Below are positions 45,796-53,392 of a stretch of 64,000 bases of DNA, piece by piece. The notes under the pieces are model-generated. The model saw nothing but the letters and a program-made list of their open reading frames with translations, searched no databases and was not told the DNA's origin. A program made the position numbers and the translations under genes. This DNA is from Halorubellus litoreus (GTDB lineage Archaea > Halobacteriota > Halobacteria > Halobacteriales > Natrialbaceae): NCBI RefSeq assembly GCF_037081675.1, contig NZ_JAZAQL010000002.1, positions 1-64,000 of the forward strand. The letters are read 5' to 3'. Numbering within the stretch: position 1 is the stretch's first letter; each line of letters starts with the position of its first letter.

Positions 45796-47337
45796 ATGGA
45801 GCTGCTCGTCATCGGTCTCGATGGCCTCTCGACGAACATGATAGACCGGTTCGGGATCGAGCCGGCGTACATCGAGCGCGTGCTTCGCGACGGGGCTTCG
45901 GGTGATCTGATGAGTGTGGATACGCCGACGACGTTGCCGGCGTGGACGTCGTTCGCGACGGGGAAGGACCCGGGCTCGCACGGGTTGACGAACATGATCC
46001 AGCAGCACTCGAACTACGAGACGAGTCCGTTGACGACGAACGAGACGGACGCGGCGGCGTACGACCTCGTCGAGGACGGGATGTTCGTGAACCTCCCGGC
46101 GTCGGTGGGGCGGACGCCGACTGCTGAGGGGACGCATCTCGTGTCCGCGATGCTCGCGGAGGACGAGGCGGACGCGGTCCCCGCCGAACTCCAGGAACTG
46201 GATGCGTTCCAGGACTACATCCTCGACCACGACAAGGCCCTGAAGAAGGACCCGGACGCGTACTTCGACCACGTCTGCGAGATAACGCGCGCTCGGCGAG
46301 CGTTCGCGCGGGAGGCGTTCGAGACGTACGACCCGCGGTTCGGGTTCGTGTTGTTCTCGACGCCGGACTGGGCCGGGCACTTGCTGTCGAACTTCTCTTC
46401 CGACGACGTCCGCGGGCGCTACTACGAGCAGTTGCTGACGGTCGTCGACGAGTGTACGGCCGACCTCGCGGAGATGGCTGACAACGTCGTCCTGATGAGC
46501 GACCACGGGTTCGAACGCAAGCACACGAACGTCCACATCAACGACTACCTCCACGACGAAGGCTATCTCGCGGACGCCGACGACGGGGACGTCTCCGCGA
46601 CCGGGACCGCGGTGGAGGTCGCGAAGTTCGTCGGGAAGCACTCCGATTTCCTCTACGAGAAGATACGGCAGGTGTACAACTACATCATCGCGACGGACGT
46701 CGGGCAGAGCCTCCAGGACGCCGCGCGCCTCGACATCGACTACGAGAACTCGACGGCGTGGCAGCTCCGGTACGGGTGCGTGTTCGTGAACGACGAGCGC
46801 TTCGACCATCCGACCGTCGACGACCCGGACGCGCTCCGTCGGACGCTCCGGGACGAGTTGGCGGCGCTCACGAACGAGGACGGCGACCCGTTGTTCCGGG
46901 ACGTCCTCTTGCCGGAGGAGGCGTACAACGACCCGGGGCCGGACGCGCCGGACGTCATCGCGCGCCCCGCACCGGGGTGTTACCCGACGCGCCTTGAGTC
47001 GCCGACCGGTGGATACGCGAGCAAGACGAACAACTACAATCACCGGTACCGCGGACTCTTCGCGGCGACCGGCCCGCTGTTCGAGGACGGCGCTGACGTC
47101 GCGGACGCGAGCATCGTCGACGTCCTGCCGACGCTCCTGGCGGCGCTCGGCGAACCGCTGTCCCCGGAGTTCGACGGGCGCGTCCTCGAGGACGCGTTCG
47201 CTGAATCGCCGTCGGTGTCGACGATGGACGCCGACGCCGTGCCGGCGCCGCGAGTCCGCGGGGCGAGCGACGACGACCAGGCGGCCCGGGACGACGCGGT
47301 CCAGGACCGCCTCGAGGACCTCGGGTACCTCGAATGA
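45796..47337 (+). CDS. AP-6: phosphodiesterase-type AP-superfamily protein
   Basis: 513 residues from MELLVIGLDGLSTNMID. The nucleophile region is TPTTLPAWTSFATGKDPGSHGLTNM; metal motifs are FSTPDWAGHLLS, VLMSDHGFERKHTN and NHRYRGLFAATG. The tail ends LEDLGYLE. A much longer open frame on the same strand reaches back to 42862, but everything before 45796 is antisense/overlap sequence of other genes. Its stop overlaps the ATG of the first flippase (ATGA), so the pair is coupled. Confidence 0.86.
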   Translation: MELLVIGLDGLSTNMIDRFGIEPAYIERVLRDGASGDLMSVDTPTTLPAWTSFATGKDPGSHGLTNMIQQHSNYETSPLTTNETDAAAYDLVEDGMFVNLPASVGRTPTAEGTHLVSAMLAEDEADAVPAELQELDAFQDYILDHDKALKKDPDAYFDHVCEITRARRAFAREAFETYDPRFGFVLFSTPDWAGHLLSNFSSDDVRGRYYEQLLTVVDECTADLAEMADNVVLMSDHGFERKHTNVHINDYLHDEGYLADADDGDVSATGTAVEVAKFVGKHSDFLYEKIRQVYNYIIATDVGQSLQDAARLDIDYENSTAWQLRYGCVFVNDERFDHPTVDDPDALRRTLRDELAALTNEDGDPLFRDVLLPEEAYNDPGPDAPDVIARPAPGCYPTRLESPTGGYASKTNNYNHRYRGLFAATGPLFEDGADVADASIVDVLPTLLAALGEPLSPEFDGRVLEDAFAESPSVSTMDADAVPAPRVRGASDDDQAARDDAVQDRLEDLGYLE

Positions 47338-48794
47338 AGGGCGAGAAGGACACCACCTCCCTGAGTCTCGGTCGGGAGACCGCGTTCGCGATGGGCGCGA
47401 AGTTCCTGCTCGCGCTCGTCGGGTTCGCGGGCGTCGTCGTGTTCGCGCGCGTGCTCGGCGTCGACGGCGTCGGGAAGTACTACTTCCTGCTCGCCATCGC
47501 GAAACTCACCGTCCAGGTTCCCGGTGGGTTCAGTAACGCCATCAAGAAGCGCGTGAGCGAGGTGGACGTCGACCCCGGCGAGTACTTCGGGTTCGGCGTC
47601 CTCACGGTCGCGGTCTACACCGTCGTCCTCCTCGGCGCGGCGGTGGTCGGCCATCCGTTCCTCCGCGAGCAGATCGGGCCGTTCGCGTTCGCGCTCGGCG
47701 CGGTCGGCATCGTCGGTTCGCTCGGGTTGTTCTCGCTGTCGAACCGGCTGTACGCCGGTATCGGGAACCCCGGGGCGTCGTTCTGGGCGGACTCCGTTCG
47801 GAGCGTGTTCACGCTCGCGTTCCAGGTCGCGTTCCTCCTGATGGGGATGCGCGTTCTCGGTCTCATGTACGGACTGGTGCTCGCGACGCTCGTCACCGCC
47901 GCCGGCGTGGTCGTCGCCGCGAACGTCCGGCCGCGACTCCCGACGCGCGACACCGCGGCGAGCGTCTGGGAGTTCGCGCGCTGGAGCGTCCCGAACTCGC
48001 TCACGCAGAACCTCTACATGCGACTGGACGTCCTCATCCTCGGCGTCGTCGTCGGGAAGTCCGCGGTCGGCCTCTACGAGCCCGCGCTCCGACTCACCGT
48101 CCCGGCGGGATTCATCGCCATCAGCATCAGCGACTCGCTGACCGTCAAGGCGAGCGGGTTGACGTCCATCGACGAGGGCGTCGGCGACGACCTCATGAAC
48201 TCGCTGTCGTACACCGCGCTGTTCGCCATCCCCATCCTCTTCGGCGCGCTCGCGATGCCGGAGGCACTCATGGGTATCGTGTTCGGCGCGGACTACGCCG
48301 CGGGCGCGACCGCGCTCGTCCTCCTCGCGGTCTTCCAGCTGTTCAACACGTACCGGATGCCGTTCGACAACGTCGTCGACGGCATGGACCGCCCCGACAT
48401 CCGGTTCCGCGTCAGCCTGTTCACGCTCGCCATCAACGCGCCGCTGGCGGTCTTCCTCGGTCTCGAGTACGGCCTCATCGGGGTCGTCGTCGCGACCATC
48501 GTCGCGGAGGCTGCTCGCACCGTCACGTACCTCGTCGTCGCCTACCGGCTGTTCGACCGCGTGATGCTCCCGCGAACCCTCCTCGAACAGCTCGTCTCGG
48601 GACTCCTGATGTTCGGCGTCGTGTACGCCGTGAACGACGCGATAGCGATCGACGGGCCGTTCGTCCTCGCGGCGGTCGTCGGCGTCGGCGGCGTCGTCTA
48701 CTTCGCGGCGCTCGTCGCGCTCAGCTCGCACTTCCGACTCACCGTCCGGTCGGTCCTCCGCGACCTCGGCCTCGGCGACGTCGTCGGCGTCTGA
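47334..48794 (+). CDS. Polysaccharide flippase (Wzx/MATE-like)
   Basis: 486 residues, about 12-14 hydrophobic spans over the whole length. The opening TAFAMGAKFLLALVGFAGVVVFARVLGVDGVGKYYFL and the mid-protein RWSVPNSLTQNLYMRLDVLILG are typical of oligosaccharide flippases of the MOP superfamily, which move lipid-linked glycans across the membrane. It is coupled to AP-6. Whether it serves the dolichol-linked N-glycan or another surface polymer is not evident. Confidence 0.88.
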   Translation: MKGEKDTTSLSLGRETAFAMGAKFLLALVGFAGVVVFARVLGVDGVGKYYFLLAIAKLTVQVPGGFSNAIKKRVSEVDVDPGEYFGFGVLTVAVYTVVLLGAAVVGHPFLREQIGPFAFALGAVGIVGSLGLFSLSNRLYAGIGNPGASFWADSVRSVFTLAFQVAFLLMGMRVLGLMYGLVLATLVTAAGVVVAANVRPRLPTRDTAASVWEFARWSVPNSLTQNLYMRLDVLILGVVVGKSAVGLYEPALRLTVPAGFIAISISDSLTVKASGLTSIDEGVGDDLMNSLSYTALFAIPILFGALAMPEALMGIVFGADYAAGATALVLLAVFQLFNTYRMPFDNVVDGMDRPDIRFRVSLFTLAINAPLAVFLGLEYGLIGVVVATIVAEAARTVTYLVVAYRLFDRVMLPRTLLEQLVSGLLMFGVVYAVNDAIAIDGPFVLAAVVGVGGVVYFAALVALSSHFRLTVRSVLRDLGLGDVVGV

Positions 48795-48874
48795 GCCCAC
48801 GACCGCCTTCGGGCGGTGACTCGGGTCGCGAGCCGACCAAACCCCTTTTGAGCCGCGTCTGCCTCTACCCGCAC

Positions 48875-50431
48875 ATGATCGTCCTCGGACTCGACGGCGC
48901 GACGTTCACGCTCGTCGACGCGTGGGTGGACGCCGGCCACCTCCCGAACTTCGCTCGACTCCGCGAGGAATCCGTCTCCGGCGACCTGGAGAGCACGGTC
49001 CCCGAGATAACGGTGCCAGCGTGGCCGTCGTTCGCGACCGGTCGCGACCCGACGACGCTCGACATGTACGGGTTCTCGCACTTCAACCGGCGGACGCGGG
49101 AGAACGACCTGAGCCACGACGAGTTCGTCCCCGGGAAGATGTGGGACGCGGTCGACGACCAGGGCGGACGCTCGGTCGTGTTCAACATCCCCGGGTCGTA
49201 CCCGTGGCAGGCCATCGACGGCACCATCATCGCGGCTGCCCCGGAGTACAAGGAGGAGTACTCGCATCCGCCCGAGCGCTGGGACGAACTCGTCGACCTC
49301 GTCGACGGCTACAAGCTCCGGAACGACGAGGAGCCGGGGACGCGAGCGTACGTCGACGCGAGCGTCGACCTCGTCGACAAGCGCTTCGAGGCGTTCGAGC
49401 ACTTCATCCAGGCGGAGGACCCCGACCTCGCCGTCGGCCTCATCCGCGGCACGGACCGCATCGCGCACCACTACTGGGGCGCGGAGAGCGTCCCGCCGGC
49501 GTCGACGGACAACGCGGTCTTCGAGGTGTACCAGCGCGTCGACGAGCACCTCGGCGAGTTCCTCGACGAACACGACGACGAGGACGTCGTCGTGATGAGC
49601 GACCACGGGTTCGAGAAGGTCCGCGAGCAGTTCGCGCCGAACCGCGTCCTCGAACGCGCGGGCCTCGTGACCCTGAACGAGTCGGGTGACTCGACGCAGG
49701 CCGCACTCGGGTCGCTCCGGGACGTCGCGAGCGACGTCCTCGGGAAACTCGGCCTGTTGACGTTCGCGCGGAAGGTCGTCCCGGCGAGCACGGTCGCGGG
49801 ACTCCCGACCGGCGACAATCTCGGGCTGGACAACGCCATCAGCATGGGTCGGATCGACTGGGACGGGACCGAGGTCGTCGTCGACCAGGCCCAGAAGACG
49901 GCGCTCGTGTACGCGCTCGCCGACGACGCCGACGAGGCCGCCGACGCCTGCGACCGCGCCCGAACCGCGCTCGCGGATGCGGCCGCCGACGCCGGTATCG
50001 ACGTCCGCTTCGAGGACCTCGGCCGCGGCGGCGACCACACGCCGGACCTCGCGATGATCGTGGAGACGCCCGAAGTCCACGTCACCTCGCGGTTCGACGT
50101 CGACGCCGACCTCGTCGACGTCGACACGAGCGGGCACGCCCGGAACGGCATCCTCCTCGCTCGCGGGCCGTCGTTCCGCGACGGCGACGTCGAGGACGCG
50201 CACATCACTGACATCGCGCCGACGGTCCTGCACGCGCTCGACTACCGGCTCCCGGAGACGATGACGGGCGACGTCCTCGACGTGTTCGCGCCCGACAGCG
50301 AACCGGCGACCCGTGACCCAGAGACGTACGCGTTCGTCGGCGAGGACGCGATCACCGAGGGCGGCGTCGACGGCGAGGAACAGGAGGACGAGGTCAAGGA
50401 CCGGTTGCGAGAACTCGGCTACCTCGAGTGA
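48875..50431 (+). CDS. AP-7: phosphodiesterase-type AP-superfamily protein
   Basis: 518 residues from MIVLGLDGATFTLVDAW. VPEITVPAWPSFATGRDPTTLDM holds the likely nucleophile Thr; LIRGTDRIAHHYWG, VVMSDHGFEKVREQF and TSGHARNGILLARG supply ligands. An acidic tail ends LRELGYLE. No signal peptide. CCTTTTGAG ~27 nt before the ATG supports the start. The stop overlaps the ATG of the second flippase by one base (TGATG), repeating the arrangement of AP-6 and the first flippase. Confidence 0.86.
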   Translation: MIVLGLDGATFTLVDAWVDAGHLPNFARLREESVSGDLESTVPEITVPAWPSFATGRDPTTLDMYGFSHFNRRTRENDLSHDEFVPGKMWDAVDDQGGRSVVFNIPGSYPWQAIDGTIIAAAPEYKEEYSHPPERWDELVDLVDGYKLRNDEEPGTRAYVDASVDLVDKRFEAFEHFIQAEDPDLAVGLIRGTDRIAHHYWGAESVPPASTDNAVFEVYQRVDEHLGEFLDEHDDEDVVVMSDHGFEKVREQFAPNRVLERAGLVTLNESGDSTQAALGSLRDVASDVLGKLGLLTFARKVVPASTVAGLPTGDNLGLDNAISMGRIDWDGTEVVVDQAQKTALVYALADDADEAADACDRARTALADAAADAGIDVRFEDLGRGGDHTPDLAMIVETPEVHVTSRFDVDADLVDVDTSGHARNGILLARGPSFRDGDVEDAHITDIAPTVLHALDYRLPETMTGDVLDVFAPDSEPATRDPETYAFVGEDAITEGGVDGEEQEDEVKDRLRELGYLE

Positions 50432-51894
50432 TGGCGGTCGGGGTCGAGACCTCGAAGCGCTTCCTCACGAACGTCCTCGGCACCGTCGCCGGCTTCCTCG
50501 GCACGCTCTACTTCACGCGCGAACTCGGGTTCGCGGGCGTCGGCACGTACGCCGTCTTCGTGAGCCTCCAGATGGTCGCGGGGAGCCTCGCGACGTTCGG
50601 CGTCTTCGCGGTCCTCACCAAGCGCGTGAGCGAGGGCCGCGACCAGGCGGCGTACTTCACCACCGGCGCGCTCCTCGTCGGCGCCGGCACCGCCGCCGTC
50701 GCCGCAGTCACCGTCGCGCTCCGTGGCCCCATCAACGCGGTCGTCGGCGTCGACGTCGCGCTCCTCGTCCCCGCCGGCGTGCTCTCCTGGGGGCTGTTCC
50801 GCCTCTCCGGCGCGTTCCTCGAAGGCAAGCAGCGCGTCGCGCTCGCCGGCGCGCTCGACAGCGGCCGGCACGCCGTCGTCGTCCCCATCCAGGTCGCACT
50901 CGTCCTCGACGGCTACGGCGTCCACGGCCTCGTGTACGGCCTCGTCGCCGGCCAGACGCTCACGTTCCTCGCCTCCTACCTCGGGTACGCGCGCGTCGTC
51001 CCGAACCTCCCCACGCTCGACGTCGTCAGGGACTTCCTCGGGTACTCGAAGTACGCGTACGTCCAGGTGGTCGCCGACCAGCTGTTCAAGCACGCCGACT
51101 ACGTCATCCTCGGGACGTTCGCGGGCGCCGGCCCGACCGGCGTCTACAAGAACGCCTTCCAGATAACCGAGGCGTCGACGCTGTTCGCGTCCGCGCTCTC
51201 GAAGGTGTCGTTCCCGAAGCTCTCCGAACTCACCGAAACCGGCGACGACGCCGAGGTCGCGCGACTGTTCGCCGCACTCTTCACGTACGGCGGCCTCGTC
51301 GCCATCCCCGTCGCCGCCGGCGGCGCCGTCGTCGGCAACGACCTCCTCCTGACGCTGTACGGCGAGAACCCCGGCACCACCACGCTCCCGCTCCTCGGCG
51401 TCGTCGGCCTCGCGAACGCGCTCGTCCCCCTGCTCGCGGTCGCGAACCTCCTGAACGGCTACCGCACGAGCCTCGAACGCTTCTCGCTCGGAACCGGCAA
51501 CCCACGCCTGTACGCCGCCAGCGGCGTCGTCCTCGTCACCGTCTACGCCGTCACCGCCGTCCCCCTCACGATAGCGTACGACGCGTGGGGCGTCGCCATC
51601 GCCACCGTCCTCGCGTTCGGCGTGAGCGTCGCCGCGAACCTCGTCCTCCTCGACGAACGCGTCCCCCTCGGCGCGCTCCGCGACGTCGGCGCGGAACTCC
51701 TCGCCGCCCTCGTCATGACCGGCGTCGTCGCCGTCCTCGTCGACGCGCTCGGCGCCGCCCACGGCGCACTCCGCCTCGGGTTCGTCCTCGCGATCGGCGC
51801 AACGACGTACTTCGCCGTCCTCCTCGCCCTCAGCGAACGCATCCGCATCGACGCCCGCCACGTCGCCGACGACATCCTCGCCGACGTCCGCTGA
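50431..51894 (+). CDS. Polysaccharide flippase (Wzx/MATE-like), second copy
   Basis: 487 residues, 12-14 hydrophobic spans. TSKRFLTNVLGTVAGFLGTLYFTRELGFAGVGTYAVF at the N-terminus and KYAYVQVVADQLFKHADYVILGTF mid-protein resemble the first flippase in order and character but the sequence is clearly different. A GTG at 50428 is an alternative start. Together with AP-7 it forms a two-gene unit. A TnpB element follows. Confidence 0.88.
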   Translation: MAVGVETSKRFLTNVLGTVAGFLGTLYFTRELGFAGVGTYAVFVSLQMVAGSLATFGVFAVLTKRVSEGRDQAAYFTTGALLVGAGTAAVAAVTVALRGPINAVVGVDVALLVPAGVLSWGLFRLSGAFLEGKQRVALAGALDSGRHAVVVPIQVALVLDGYGVHGLVYGLVAGQTLTFLASYLGYARVVPNLPTLDVVRDFLGYSKYAYVQVVADQLFKHADYVILGTFAGAGPTGVYKNAFQITEASTLFASALSKVSFPKLSELTETGDDAEVARLFAALFTYGGLVAIPVAAGGAVVGNDLLLTLYGENPGTTTLPLLGVVGLANALVPLLAVANLLNGYRTSLERFSLGTGNPRLYAASGVVLVTVYAVTAVPLTIAYDAWGVAIATVLAFGVSVAANLVLLDERVPLGALRDVGAELLAALVMTGVVAVLVDALGAAHGALRLGFVLAIGATTYFAVLLALSERIRIDARHVADDILADVR

Positions 51895-52083
51895 CCGAAC
51901 GCGGCCGAATCGCTTGTCATCCCCTCGTCACCGCCGCTCGCCTCGTCCGTCGTCGACTCACCTCGTCCCTCGTCGTCACGATCACCCAACGCCGTCGACG
52001 AAGACGGCGGGACATCGAGCAGGTCCGATATCGAACTCGCAAGAAATGCCTTATTTAAATATCAGGGGGAAGGATGGTTCGAT

Positions 52084-53280
52084 GTGGAAATCGTTCGGAA
52101 CATCCAGATCAAACTCGACGTGCGAGAGGCCGATCACCCGGTCCTCGACGAGACGTTCGAACAGTTCCGAACCGCTGCCCAGCGCGTCGCTGACCACGGA
52201 TGGGACGACGAACCATCTCGGATGACGACCACGAAAACCGAACTCCACGCCGAGACCTACGCCGAGATTCGTGACTCGCTTTCCCTCCAATCCAGTCTCG
52301 TTCAATCCGCTCGAGACCTCGCTGCTAACGCGCTCTCGAACTGTCAAGACCGTCTGCTCGATGGCGATGCCACCAGCAAGCCCGAGTTCGACGGTACGGT
52401 CGTCGTTTACAACGGACGTACCATCACGTACGACGATGAGTCGGTGACGCTCGCTACCACTGGCGAGCGCGTAACCGCCGGACTCGTCACACCCGTCGAG
52501 AATGAGGGCACACCGTTCGAGGACTACTGGACTGACGAGTGGGAGAAAGCTGAAGCAACGTTGCACAAACGAGACGGCACGTACTACCTGCACGTGGCGG
52601 TGAAGAAAGCGGCTGAGCCTGCATCCTGCAGGGACGACGCTGGGAACGGGGTGGTTCTCGGCGTCGACCTCAACGTAGACGGATACCTCGCCGTCACGAG
52701 TACGGGGGCGTTCCTCGGCAACGCGGACTACCTCAACCACCGCCGTGACGCGTACGAGCACCGTCGCAGGGGACTCCAGCAGACTGGCACTCGTTCGGCG
52801 CACCTCACGATCCAATCAATTGGCGATCGGTTCGCTCGATGGAGTAACGACTACATCCATCGCGTCTCGAAAGCAGTCGTCCGGGAAGCCGTCGCGCATG
52901 AGTGTACGGCTATCGCATTCGAGAATCTAGAGCACATCAGAGACCGGATTTCGGCCGCAAGCAAGTTCCAGCAGTGGTCTTTCAGGAAGCTCAAACGCTA
53001 CGCGGAATACAAGGCCGAGGAATACGGTATCGGGGTCGAGGACGTCTCGCCTGCGTACACGAGCCAGCGGTGTAGTCACACCGAGTGTGGATTCGTGCAC
53101 GAAGACAACCGTATCGGTGACGAGTTCGAGTGCGTAAAGTGCGGAAAAAAGCTACATAGCGACTACAACGCCGCTCGGAATATCGGGCAGCGGCTCGTTC
53201 AGCGCTGGCTCAAGTCTGGTGCTGGACGGGCTACATGTCAATTAGCCCTTAAGTCAGGGGTGCTGAAGGTGAATGGATGA
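52084..53280 (+). CDS. tnpB: RNA-guided nuclease-like transposon protein TnpB
   Basis: 398 residues, GTG start. The RuvC-like catalytic triad can be read: Asp195 in GVDLNVDGYLAV, Glu280 in IAFENLEHIRDR and Asp360 in HSDYNAARNIG. Between the last two lies a zinc knuckle (RCSHTECGFVHEDN ... FECVKCGKKL). All key residues are intact, so it may be an active RNA-guided DNA endonuclease. A CTTATTTAAATATC box ends ~22 nt before the GTG, indicating a leaderless message. Family length is ~380-420, so it is full length. Confidence 0.9.
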   Translation: MEIVRNIQIKLDVREADHPVLDETFEQFRTAAQRVADHGWDDEPSRMTTTKTELHAETYAEIRDSLSLQSSLVQSARDLAANALSNCQDRLLDGDATSKPEFDGTVVVYNGRTITYDDESVTLATTGERVTAGLVTPVENEGTPFEDYWTDEWEKAEATLHKRDGTYYLHVAVKKAAEPASCRDDAGNGVVLGVDLNVDGYLAVTSTGAFLGNADYLNHRRDAYEHRRRGLQQTGTRSAHLTIQSIGDRFARWSNDYIHRVSKAVVREAVAHECTAIAFENLEHIRDRISAASKFQQWSFRKLKRYAEYKAEEYGIGVEDVSPAYTSQRCSHTECGFVHEDNRIGDEFECVKCGKKLHSDYNAARNIGQRLVQRWLKSGAGRATCQLALKSGVLKVNG

Positions 53281-53327
53281 CCCAAACCTGCCGCCTCGTG
53301 GTGGTTTGAACCGGAGTCCACTGGCAA

Positions 53328-53350
53328 GCCTCGGCGTCAAACGCCGAGGC
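53328..53350 (+). repeat. Right-end hairpin of the IS1341-type element / omega-RNA 3' part
   Basis: A perfect 9-bp stem GCCTCGGCG / CGCCGAGGC closes a TCAAA loop, 48 nt after the tnpB stop. IS200/IS605-family elements end in such imperfect or perfect hairpins, and the guide RNA of TnpB normally derives from this region, overlapping the 3' end of tnpB. Confidence 0.7.
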
Positions 53351-53358
53351 AATTGACA

Positions 53359-53367
53359 AGGCTTATG
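53359..53367 (+). promoter_or_regulatory. TATA box of aglB, abutting the IS right end
   Basis: GGCTTATGC centred about 28 nt before the aglB ATG. It begins only ~9 nt after the IS hairpin, so the core promoter survives while anything upstream (BRE context, operators) now comes from the element. Confidence 0.6.
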
Positions 53368-53392
53368 CGCGTTTCCCGGCGATGCACGCCCA

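Larger units (their letters stand above)
52050..53360 (+). mobile_element. IS1341-type (IS605-family, tnpB-only) element
   Basis: The right end is inferred from a GC-rich hairpin shortly after the tnpB stop; the left end lies in the AT-rich sequence just before tnpB and is approximate. No tnpA reading frame is present, so the element cannot move on its own. Composition is lower in GC than the flanking glycan genes. It lies between the second flippase and aglB. Confidence 0.75.
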
